Positions 1-5,041 of a stretch of DNA of 10,186 nt are shown one piece after another. The notes under the pieces were generated by a model. That model made no database searches, was not told where the DNA came from, and was given only the letters and a program-made list of their open reading frames with translations. The position numbers and the translations under genes are program-made. The stretch is taken from NCBI GenBank assembly GCA_018813625.1, contig JAHJBA010000011.1, positions 1 to 10,186 on the forward strand, written 5' to 3'. Within the stretch, counting starts at the first letter, position 1; every line of letters starts with the position of its first letter. Source of the DNA: Patescibacteria group bacterium (GTDB lineage Bacteria; Patescibacteriota; Minisyncoccia; Phycocordibacterales; UBA9973).

Positions 1-391
1 TATTTTTATTATTTTTATATTTTTCAACTATTGTGCCCAAAATATCATCCGCCTCAAACCCTGGAGCATCATAAACTGGAATACTAAATGCCTCAAAAAT
101 TTGACGGGATTTTTTTAATTGAGAAATTAATTCTTCGTCTGTTTTTGCCCTAGTTCCTTTATATGCCTCATACGCTTCATGCCTAAAGGTTTTTTGAGGT
201 AGATCATAACAAGCTACAATATAATCTGGTTTCAAGTCGGTAATAATCTTCATCAGCATCGAAGAAAGACCGTACAGAGCACCAGTTTGCTCACCTTTGG
301 ACGATAAAAATTCCGGCAGAGCATGATAGGCACGGTGAATTATTGCATGAGCGTCCAGAAGCACCAGTGTCTTTTTAAAAGACTTTTCCAT
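1..391 (-). CDS. polA: DNA polymerase I, N-terminal 5'-3' exonuclease domain (partial, runs off left edge)
   Basis: This is the first 130 residues of a protein matching the 5'-3' exonuclease (flap nuclease) domain of DNA polymerase I, which removes RNA primers and flaps during Okazaki-fragment maturation and repair. Visible motifs, in order, are LLDAHAIIHRAYHAL (metal ligand D13), TGALYG, KPDYIVACYD (D63), YEAYKGTR, and FEADDILGT (E113, D115, D116). In family knowledge, these acidic residues sit at the same positions as the metal ligands of E. coli Pol I. The ATG at 389-391 is chosen because the family motif starts about 10 residues in, and because a TGTTATAAT promoter lies 6 nt upstream. The 3' end lies beyond base 1, so whether a polymerase domain follows, or this is a stand-alone exonuclease, cannot be seen here. 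A terminator separates it from the upstream small gene, so it is probably its own transcription unit. Confidence 0.93.
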   Translation of the reverse strand, partial: MEKSFKKTLVLLDAHAIIHRAYHALPEFLSSKGEQTGALYGLSSMLMKIITDLKPDYIVACYDLPQKTFRHEAYEAYKGTRAKTDEELISQLKKSRQIFEAFSIPVYDAPGFEADDILGTIVEKYKNNKN

Positions 392-397
392 TACAAA

Positions 398-406
398 ATT
401 ATAACA
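398..406 (-). promoter_or_regulatory. Extended -10 promoter of polA, leaderless spacing
   Basis: On the minus strand this reads TGTTATAAT, a perfect extended -10. Six nucleotides separate the hexamer from the polA ATG, so the expected transcription start falls on the start codon. No convincing TTGACA-like -35 is present; the -35 zone overlaps the upstream terminator hairpin. Confidence 0.6.
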
Positions 407-420
407 TTTAAGCAAAAATA

Positions 421-446
421 AAAAACGTGACCTTAATCACGTTTTT
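421..446 (-). terminator. Rho-independent terminator downstream of the 59-aa gene
   Basis: A perfect inverted repeat of 10 bp (AAAAACGTGA / TCACGTTTTT) surrounds a 6-nt loop. The A-run on one side and T-run on the other make it potentially bidirectional. It lies 8 nt past the stop codon of the small minus-strand gene and upstream of polA, so it should insulate polA from that transcript. Confidence 0.8.
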
Positions 447-454
447 TGTACGTT

Positions 455-634
455 CTATTCAAACGCACTTGGATTTCTTGATTCCTTGCCAGGGTCTTCA
501 ATTGCCTTCCTCATGGCCCAGTCCGCATATTGGGGATATTCAGGATCTTGGTCAAGGCGCCAATACTTTTCATCAGAGCTTTTTGTTTTTAGCAATTCTG
601 ATTCTTCTGTTTTTCTGTTTGCTGTGTTTGCCAT
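455..634 (-). CDS. Small unknown protein, 59 aa
   Basis: This is a 59-codon minus-strand frame from ATG (632-634) to TAG (455-457). The product is hydrophilic and charged: it starts MANTANRKTEESELLKTK, continues with DEKYWRLDQDPEYPQYADWA and ends RNPSAFE. It has no signal peptide, membrane segment or motif that I recognise. It is supported as a gene by its soluble-protein composition with conserved-looking aromatic residues (YW, Y, Y, W), by the stop lying 8 nt before a strong terminator, and by its agreement with the minus-strand direction of both neighbours. The antisense frame here encodes a low-complexity hydrophobic stretch and is rejected. No Shine-Dalgarno sequence and no clear -10 were found; the upstream stretch is A/T only. 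It could be read through from tsaE. Function unknown. Confidence 0.65.
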   Translation of the reverse strand: MANTANRKTEESELLKTKSSDEKYWRLDQDPEYPQYADWAMRKAIEDPGKESRNPSAFE

Positions 635-691
635 ATGGTTTTTATTTATTTAACAAAATTTTCTATCTCAGCATAAAATAACATCTCTTCC

Positions 692-720
692 TTAAAAAGG
701 CAAGGGTTAGGCTTTTTTAA
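692..720 (-). terminator. Possible weak terminator after tsaE
   Basis: An A-rich arm and a T-rich arm (TTAAAAAG / CTTTTTTAA on the plus strand) flank the tsaE stop codon. The GC content of the stem is poor and the two runs differ in length, so this may be only a partial terminator allowing read-through into the 59-aa gene. Confidence 0.3.
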
Positions 721-1147
721 TTTTAAATTTCCTATGTCCTTCTTTGGTGTGAGAAATGTGAATTTGATAATGTTTTTTAGGTATAGCTTTTTTTATTTTT
801 TCTGGCCACTCAACACAAACTAGGTGTTTAGGGTTCGAGATAACCTCTTCCCAGCCTAGGTGCAATAATTCTCTTTCGTTTTTCAATCTGTAGGCATCCA
901 GGTGAAATAAATTCTCAAAATTTTTATTTTTTAATACATATCGTCTCATGATGACAAAAGTTGGGCTATTTACCTTTTTTTCTATGCCGAGATTCTTTGC
1001 AAAATATTGAACAAAAGTCGTTTTGCCAGTCCCAAGGTCTCCATATAACCCAATGATAGTTGCCTTTTTGGAAATTGGTTTTAAACTAAAAAGAAACCCT
1101 TTTACAATTTGTTCAGTGTCTTCTGTTTTCTTTGATATTTTCTGCAC
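707..1147 (-). CDS. tsaE: tRNA threonylcarbamoyladenosine biosynthesis ATPase TsaE
   Basis: TsaE is the small P-loop ATPase that works with TsaB and TsaD to place the threonylcarbamoyl group on A37 of ANN-decoding tRNAs. The 146-residue product shows the family order: Walker A GDLGTGKTT (about residues 36-44), SPTF (61-64), HLDAYRL (82-88) and EWPEKI (114-119). Length is usual for the family (about 140-160). I start it at GTG 1147 rather than at an upstream TTG at 1183. The GTG gives the normal N-terminus (QKISKKTEDTEQI before the first strand), while the longer form would begin inside the promoter. A TGCTACTAT extended -10 ends 6 nt before the GTG, implying a leaderless message with a GTG start. 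It diverges from the PilB-type gene. TsaB and TsaD are not in the window. Confidence 0.93.
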   Translation of the reverse strand: MQKISKKTEDTEQIVKGFLFSLKPISKKATIIGLYGDLGTGKTTFVQYFAKNLGIEKKVNSPTFVIMRRYVLKNKNFENLFHLDAYRLKNERELLHLGWEEVISNPKHLVCVEWPEKIKKAIPKKHYQIHISHTKEGHRKFKIKKA

Positions 1148-1153
1148 TTTGAA

Positions 1154-1183
1154 ATAGTAGCATATTGCTTGGTTTAAATACAA
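1154..1183 (-). promoter_or_regulatory. tsaE promoter
   Basis: On the minus strand, a -35 TTGTAT (1183-1178), an 18-bp spacer and an extended -10 TGCTACTAT (1162-1154) end 6 nt before the GTG start. It interleaves with the divergent promoter of the PilB-type gene, so the two could compete for RNA polymerase. Confidence 0.5.
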
Positions 1184-1196
1184 AATAAGTTATAAT
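1169..1196 (+). promoter_or_regulatory. Promoter of the PilB/GspE-type ATPase gene
   Basis: TTGGTT (1169-1174), a 16-bp spacer and a perfect TATAAT (1191-1196), with 8 nt to the ATG at 1205. The predicted transcription start is within 1-2 nt of the start codon. No Shine-Dalgarno sequence is present. Confidence 0.6.
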
Positions 1197-1204
1197 TTAT
1201 TTGT

Positions 1205-2902
1205 ATGACAGATTTTGATGAGGAAAAACAAAAAAAACAACTGGAAGACATTCACAAGCTAGAAGAAGAACAATTGGTCGCAGTCTTAGCGCAATCAAAA
1301 TATGGACTTCCTTATGTTGATTTATCTAGGATAGGAATAGACAACGAGGCCCTTAGGGCAATAAATGAAAAAGACGCGCGTGAAATGAAAATCGCGCCAT
1401 TTAAACTTTCTGGAAAAAATATTTTTATAGCTGTGCGTTCTCCTTCAGAAGACCTCTTAAATAAATTAAAGGAAGAAATGGAGAGGCAAAACCTTGTCCC
1501 AACATTTTATATGGCCTCCGTGGCAAGCCTGAACAAGGTTTGGGATCGATATAAAGAAATTTCTATGGCGGAAAGCTCAAAAATTGGAGGCATAGATATT
1601 TCCGCAGAGATTTTAAGAGAGACAGCAAAAAATATAGAAAATATGCAAGATATCGGAAAATTTGTAAATGAAGCCATAGAAGGAAAACAAGCTCATAAAA
1701 TATCTCGAGTTCTTGAGATAATACTGGCCGGGGCAATTGCAATCGGGGCTTCCGATGTTCATATTGAGCCGGAAAAAGAAACAAGTAGGTTGCGCCTCCG
1801 CCTTGATGGTGTTCTTCAAGATGTAGCTCTTTTAGGGTCTGATATATATCACCTCTTGAATTCACGCATCAAACTTCTTTCTGGAATGAAACTGGTATCC
1901 AAAGTCGCTCAAGACGGACGCTTCAGCATTATGGAAGAAAATGAAGAAATAAACATCCGCACCTCACTTATTCCAGGTGCCTACGGTGAATCAATTGTCA
2001 TGCGTATATTGGATCCAAAATCCATACAGGTTGAACTTGAAAGCATGGGTATTGAAAATTATCTCTTTTCCATAATAGAACAAGAAATAGCAAAACCAAA
2101 TGGCCTTATATTGGTTACAGGACCAACTGGCTCTGGAAAAACTACAACTCTTTATGCATTTTTACGTAAAATATACTCATCTGAAATAAAAATCATCACC
2201 ATTGAAGATCCAATTGAATATCACCTAGAGGGCATAACCCAAACCCAGACAGACTCAAAAAAGGGATACACATTTTTAGAGGGGCTACGTTCCGCCCTAC
2301 GCCAAGATCCAGACGTGGTAATGGTTGGAGAAATCCGCGACACAGAAACCGCCAAGATTGCTGTGGAGTCCGCTCTTACTGGACACATGGTTTTTTCTAC
2401 TCTCCACACCAATAATGCCGCTGGAGTTATCCCCAGGCTTATTGACCTTGAGGTCAATCCCAAAATTATGGTATCTGCTTTGTCTCTTTCAATTGCCCAA
2501 CGTTTAGTCCGCAGGCTTTGTACTTTTTGTAAAAAAGAAAAAAATATTACAGAAGGAGATAGTAAAATTATAAAAACTATCCTAGACGGAATGGAAGAAG
2601 AAGGAAAAGATCTCCTAAAATATAATATAAACTCGAACACTCCCTTTAAGTTTTTTGAAGCGACTGGTTGTGAAAAATGCAACATGACAGGGTATAAAGG
2701 AAGAATTGGAATCTTTGAAGCCATTAGAACAGACGAGGCAATAGAAAAAATAATTCCACAAAATCCAAGCGAGCGCGAAATAAAAAGAGTGGCAAAAACA
2801 CAAGGAATACTTTCCATGCGCCAAGATGGTATTGTAAAAGTTTTAAATGGAATTACCTCACTAGAAGAAGTAAAAAATGTTGTTGACTTAAATGAAGAAT
2901 AA
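1205..2902 (+). CDS. pilB: Type IV pilus / type II secretion assembly ATPase, PilB/GspE family
   Basis: This is a hexameric cytoplasmic motor of the secretion-ATPase superfamily that drives pilin polymerisation at the inner membrane. The 565-aa product has a complete architecture: an N-terminal GspE/MshEN-like domain (about 20-115); a linker; an N2 domain with SDVHIEP (about 183-189) and LRLRLDGVLQ; Walker A GPTGSGKT (306-313); the Asp box ITIEDPIEY (331-339); Walker B LRQDPDVVMVGEIRD (365-379); and the His box GHMVFSTLHT (393-402). Four zinc-binding cysteines as CxxC pairs (C439, C442, C489, C492) are typical of assembly ATPases (PilB/GspE) and absent from the retraction ATPase PilT. No other pilus gene (pilC, pilM, pilin) is adjacent. 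It diverges from tsaE and runs up to the 3' end of a candidate RNA on the other strand. The symbol is by family; PilB versus GspE cannot be decided without the rest of the locus. Confidence 0.93.
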   Translation: MTDFDEEKQKKQLEDIHKLEEEQLVAVLAQSKYGLPYVDLSRIGIDNEALRAINEKDAREMKIAPFKLSGKNIFIAVRSPSEDLLNKLKEEMERQNLVPTFYMASVASLNKVWDRYKEISMAESSKIGGIDISAEILRETAKNIENMQDIGKFVNEAIEGKQAHKISRVLEIILAGAIAIGASDVHIEPEKETSRLRLRLDGVLQDVALLGSDIYHLLNSRIKLLSGMKLVSKVAQDGRFSIMEENEEINIRTSLIPGAYGESIVMRILDPKSIQVELESMGIENYLFSIIEQEIAKPNGLILVTGPTGSGKTTTLYAFLRKIYSSEIKIITIEDPIEYHLEGITQTQTDSKKGYTFLEGLRSALRQDPDVVMVGEIRDTETAKIAVESALTGHMVFSTLHTNNAAGVIPRLIDLEVNPKIMVSALSLSIAQRLVRRLCTFCKKEKNITEGDSKIIKTILDGMEEEGKDLLKYNINSNTPFKFFEATGCEKCNMTGYKGRIGIFEAIRTDEAIEKIIPQNPSEREIKRVAKTQGILSMRQDGIVKVLNGITSLEEVKNVVDLNEE

Positions 2903-3078
2903 AAAGCACTAATCTCCAAACAATCCTTTCAGAGATAAACTCCGAAAGTAATAAATTCTCGAAGGATAGTTCCAGCAAACTAATAAAAGAGCCAAAACGT
3001 CCTACTCAAACTTATATAACCGATGGCTGATTGCTTAGAGATTAGTGCCCTCTAAAATAAAAAAGGGTTAAACCTCCT
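2901..3078 (-). ncRNA. Candidate structured non-coding RNA, about 175 nt, family not recognised
   Basis: The gap between the PilB-type gene and ruvB has no convincing reading frame but strong secondary structure. On the minus strand, arms 3048-3029 and 2925-2906 form a continuous 20-bp helix (P1) enclosing 103 nt. Next to it are a 5-bp helix AGCCA/TGGCT (3028-3024 with 2994-2990), a hairpin TAGTT/AACTA (2982-2978 with 2971-2967), and a 9-bp hairpin (2948-2940 with 2934-2926, 5-nt loop) abutting P1. Upstream is a small hairpin CCTTT/AGAGG (3066-3062 with 3053-3049). P1 is followed by TTTTTATT (2905-2898), like a terminator tail. All four imperfect pairs are G-U in minus sense and would be A-C mismatches in plus sense, which fixes the likely strand. 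A TATAAT at 3090-3085 would start it near 3078. I do not see the signatures of tmRNA, RNase P RNA or SRP RNA. It could be a 6S-like or new regulatory RNA. The 5' end is inferred. Confidence 0.6.
2906..3048. repeat. 20-bp imperfect inverted repeat (P1 of the candidate RNA)
   Basis: Left arm 2906-2925 and right arm 3029-3048 are inverted complements at 18 of 20 positions. The two exceptions (2917 with 3037, 2920 with 3034) become U-G and G-U pairs in minus-strand RNA. Confidence 0.85.
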
Positions 3079-3084
3079 GTGTCA

Positions 3085-3090
3085 ATTATA
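3085..3090 (-). promoter_or_regulatory. Putative -10 of the candidate RNA
   Basis: A perfect TATAAT on the minus strand (context TAGTATAATTG), about 37 nt before P1. A -35-like TTGCTC lies upstream (3110-3105) but with a short 14-bp spacer, so the promoter assignment is tentative. It diverges from the ruvB promoter region 25-30 bp away. Confidence 0.4.
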
Positions 3091-3111
3091 CTATATTTAA
3101 TATCGAGCAAG

Positions 3112-3120
3112 TGGTATAAT
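3112..3120 (+). promoter_or_regulatory. Upstream candidate ruvB promoter, extended -10 TGGTATAAT
   Basis: A perfect extended -10. It would start transcription near 3127 and give ruvB a leader of about 47 nt, unlike the other genes here. It overlaps a short inverted repeat, GGTAT (3113-3117) and ATACC (3125-3129), which could act as an operator. Confidence 0.45.
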
Positions 3121-3132
3121 GTGGATACCGTG

Positions 3133-3166
3133 TTGATAAGGTACTACAAGCATCATATCATATTAT
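3133..3166 (+). promoter_or_regulatory. Proximal candidate ruvB promoter
   Basis: TTGATA (3133-3138) is followed 17 bp later by TATCAT (3156-3161). An overlapping TATTAT (3161-3166) ends 7 nt before the ruvB ATG. Either -10 places the start within a few bases of the ATG, giving a leaderless or near-leaderless message. The choice between this and the upstream extended -10 is open. Confidence 0.4.
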
Positions 3167-3173
3167 AAAATAA

Positions 3174-4208
3174 ATGTCAAGCAAAAAAACCACAAAAACA
3201 AACAGCACAAAGGACGCCGTCACGGATGAATCCTTTTTAGATAAAGCCTTAAGACCCACACAGTGGGATGAATATGTTGGCCAGAAACACATAAAAGACA
3301 ACGTAAAAATACTTCTGACAGCTGCAGGGGAACGTGGGCACATCCCTGAGCATATACTTTTTTATGGACCTCCAGGTTTGGGGAAAACAACTCTCGCTCA
3401 TTTAATTGCCCATGAAACCGGTCGACAAATGAAGATAACTTCCGGCCCAGCAATTGAAAAAGTTGGAGATCTGGCTTCTATTCTTACAAATCTGTCTCCT
3501 GGAGATATTCTATTTGTAGACGAAATCCACCGTCTTAATAAAATGGTAGAAGAAATACTTTATCCAGCGATGGAGTCTGGTGTTTTAGATATCATTATTG
3601 GCAAAGGGCCCTCGGCTCGTACAATTCAGTTAGACCTGCCTCCTTTTACCTTAATCGCAGCCACAACTCGCGTTGCCCTTGTCTCCTCTCCTTTGCGCTC
3701 AAGATTTTCTGGAGGAGTTTTTAGGCTGGAGTTTTACACCGATGAAGAGATAGCACAAATCGTCCGCCGATCAAGCAAATTATTAAAAACAGAACTAGAA
3801 GAAGAAGCTCTAAAAGAAATAGCTCAAAGAAGCCGATTTACTCCCCGCACCGCAAATTATTTTTTAAAAAGATGTAGAGATTACGCACAAGTAAATAAAA
3901 AAAATTTAGATAAAGAAACCATAAAAGAAGCCTTAAACATTCTTGCAATTGACGAAATTGGATTAAATTCTTCTGACAGAAAATTTTTAGAAATTTTAAT
4001 TGAAAAATTTCACGGAGGACCAGTCGGATTAAAAACAATCGCAGCTGCGATCTCAGAAGAAGAAGCAACACTAGAAGAAGTCATTGAGCCCTATTTGATC
4101 CAACTGGGTCTTTTAGAACGTACTGCGCGAGGACGCATGGCTACTTCCAAGGCATATGAACACTTAGGTTTTGATCTACCTGAAAATTTACAAAATAAGT
4201 TAATTTAA
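3174..4208 (+). CDS. ruvB: Holliday junction branch migration ATPase RuvB
   Basis: RuvB is the AAA+ ring motor that, with RuvA, drives branch migration of Holliday junctions during recombination and fork repair. The 344-aa product is full length. After a lysine/threonine-rich N-terminus come LRPTQWDEYVGQ (about 26-37), Walker A GPPGLGKTT (65-73), Walker B ILFVDEIHRL (112-121), the IGKGPSARTIQLDLPPFTLI segment, sensor 1 ATTR (163-166), and SPLRSRF (172-178) carrying the arginine-finger region. The C-terminal winged-helix DNA-binding domain ends IEPYLIQLGLLERTARGRMAT. The usual SPLRDRFG appears here as SPLRSRFSG, a mild variation. ruvC begins 14 nt after its stop, so the two are probably co-transcribed. 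ruvA, its obligate partner in well-studied bacteria, is not in this window. Confidence 0.97.
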   Translation: MSSKKTTKTNSTKDAVTDESFLDKALRPTQWDEYVGQKHIKDNVKILLTAAGERGHIPEHILFYGPPGLGKTTLAHLIAHETGRQMKITSGPAIEKVGDLASILTNLSPGDILFVDEIHRLNKMVEEILYPAMESGVLDIIIGKGPSARTIQLDLPPFTLIAATTRVALVSSPLRSRFSGGVFRLEFYTDEEIAQIVRRSSKLLKTELEEEALKEIAQRSRFTPRTANYFLKRCRDYAQVNKKNLDKETIKEALNILAIDEIGLNSSDRKFLEILIEKFHGGPVGLKTIAAAISEEEATLEEVIEPYLIQLGLLERTARGRMATSKAYEHLGFDLPENLQNKLI

Positions 4209-4222
4209 AAATACTGTAATTT

Positions 4223-4723
4223 ATGCGCATATTGGGAATTGATCCTGGCTTCGAAAGATTAGGAATAGCCGTACTAGAAAAAAATAGGGGTGATAAAAAA
4301 GAAAAGGTGCTTTTTTCCGAGTGCTTCAAAACTTCCTCTAAATTGGAATTTTCTGAAAGACTGTCTTTAATCGGTGAAGAAATTAAAAAAATAATAAAAA
4401 AATATAAGCCAGAGATTCTTTCCATTGAGACCTTGTTCTTGACCACAAACCAAAAAACCGTAATGCGCGTAGCTGAAGCGCGTGGAGTTGCTGTTTATGA
4501 GTGTTCTGGCGCCTCGATGAAAATTTTTGAGGTCTCCCCGCCTCAGATAAAAATGACTATTGCTGGACACGGAAAGGCAGACAAAAAACAGGTTATGAAA
4601 ATGGTAAAAATGCTAGTAAACATAGATAATTCAAAAACTTGCCTGACTGGCAGGCAGGAATCAGATGATGAATTAGATGCTATTGCCATAGCCTTGACTG
4701 CTTTTGCCTATTTGAAGGTTTAG
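4223..4723 (+). CDS. ruvC: Crossover junction endodeoxyribonuclease RuvC, with a repeat-derived insertion
   Basis: RuvC is the dimeric RNase H-fold resolvase that cuts Holliday junctions symmetrically. The 166-aa product has the expected acidic residues: D7 in MRILGIDPG, E69 in LSIETLF, and D149/D152 in DDELDAIAIALTA. It also has the GHGKADKKQVMKMV helix (115-128). Between that helix and the last catalytic motif, the normal short linker (about 6 residues in E. coli) is about 14 residues. The excess (around T139-Q145, reading TCLTGRQ) is encoded by a GC-rich palindrome at about 4638-4658, out of character with the A/T-rich gene. The frame is kept and all catalytic residues survive, so the protein is probably functional. 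It lies 14 nt after ruvB. An AATACT hexamer 7 nt before the ATG could be a weak internal promoter. No Shine-Dalgarno sequence is seen. Confidence 0.95.
   Translation: MRILGIDPGFERLGIAVLEKNRGDKKEKVLFSECFKTSSKLEFSERLSLIGEEIKKIIKKYKPEILSIETLFLTTNQKTVMRVAEARGVAVYECSGASMKIFEVSPPQIKMTIAGHGKADKKQVMKMVKMLVNIDNSKTCLTGRQESDDELDAIAIALTAFAYLKV
4640..4656. repeat. GC-rich palindromic element inside ruvC
   Basis: TGCCTG (4640-4645) and CAGGCA (4651-4656) form a 6-bp stem around ACTGG; the flanks (CT before, GGAA after) extend the GC-rich block to about 21 nt. It is much richer in GC than its surroundings and matches the position of an extra loop in the protein. From memory, similar CCTGCC/GGCAGG palindromes recur in Parcubacteria genomes; I cannot verify this here, and there is no second copy in the window. 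Confidence 0.55.
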
Positions 4724-4834
4724 TTTATCCACATATTCTATTGCCAACCATTAAGTATTTTGGTACAAAAGATGAAATCAAAAGATTTATTATAAATAAT
4801 GGGTCGTTTTTAAAAATTTTTTAAAGTATTTAAT

Positions 4835-5008
4835 ATGGATTACAATGATGACGAGTTAATGGAGGAAAAAAGTTTTAGAGCAAGTGATACTGATGATATT
4901 GGTTTGGGTGATGACATAGATGATCCGTTAGGAGAAGACCTAGAGCCATTAGATGGGGTTGAGCTTGAAGATGATGATGAATACGATCCGGACAGTAATT
5001 TTCATTAA
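4835..5008 (+). CDS. Small, extremely acidic unknown protein, 57 aa
   Basis: A 57-codon frame from ATG (4835-4837) to TAA (5006-5008), ending one base before a strong terminator. The product has 17 Asp and 8 Glu (25 of 57 residues) against one Lys and one Arg. It contains runs such as DDIDDPLGEDLEPLDG and LEDDDEYDPD, and no hydrophobic segment or cysteine. It is probably unstructured in isolation, like nucleic-acid mimics, RNA-polymerase or ribosome-binding tails, or chaperone-like acidic proteins, but no family is recognised. Gene status is supported by terminator placement and the highly biased but non-repetitive composition. It is 111 nt after ruvC, so it may be on the ruvBC transcript or have its own weak promoter (TAAAGT ends 7 nt before the ATG). 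Function unknown. Confidence 0.7.
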   Translation: MDYNDDELMEEKSFRASDTDDIGLGDDIDDPLGEDLEPLDGVELEDDDEYDPDSNFH

Positions 5009-5041
5009 AATTAAAAATCCCCTTAACGGGGATTTTTAATT
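5009..5041. terminator. Bidirectional Rho-independent terminator
   Basis: A perfect 14-bp inverted repeat with a GC core: arms 5009-5022 and 5028-5041 read AATTAAAAATCCCC and its complement, with a 5-nt TTAAC loop. The A and T runs make it functional in both directions. It sits between the convergent acidic small gene and tyrS and overlaps the tyrS stop codon. Confidence 0.92.

Noticed and set aside
427..681. 84-codon plus-strand frame with a hydrophobic tail
   Set aside because: It is antisense to the better-supported 59-aa minus-strand gene, starts inside a terminator hairpin, and has the hydrophobic, Phe/Leu-rich composition typical of the complement of A-rich coding DNA.
1148..1183. Longer tsaE form starting at TTG 1183
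   Set aside because: The extra 12 residues are not typical of TsaE, and the start would fall within the promoter's -35; GTG 1147 fits both homology and promoter spacing.
2221..2919. 232-codon minus-strand frame antisense to the PilB-type gene
   Set aside because: Shadow of a clearly conserved gene; the Ser/Phe/Ile-rich translation has no recognisable domain.
3121..3168. Short GTG-started leader peptide upstream of ruvB (15 codons, or 12 from a second in-frame GTG)
   Set aside because: The sequence has no attenuator-like feature, and the first GTG would lie upstream of the expected transcription start; nothing beyond an open frame supports it.
4724..4834. Possible regulatory or RNA element between ruvC and the acidic gene
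   Set aside because: The stretch is A/T-rich with a TTTAAAAATTTTTTAAA-like self-complementary block but no GC stem, no good -35/-10 pair at a standard spacing and no frame.
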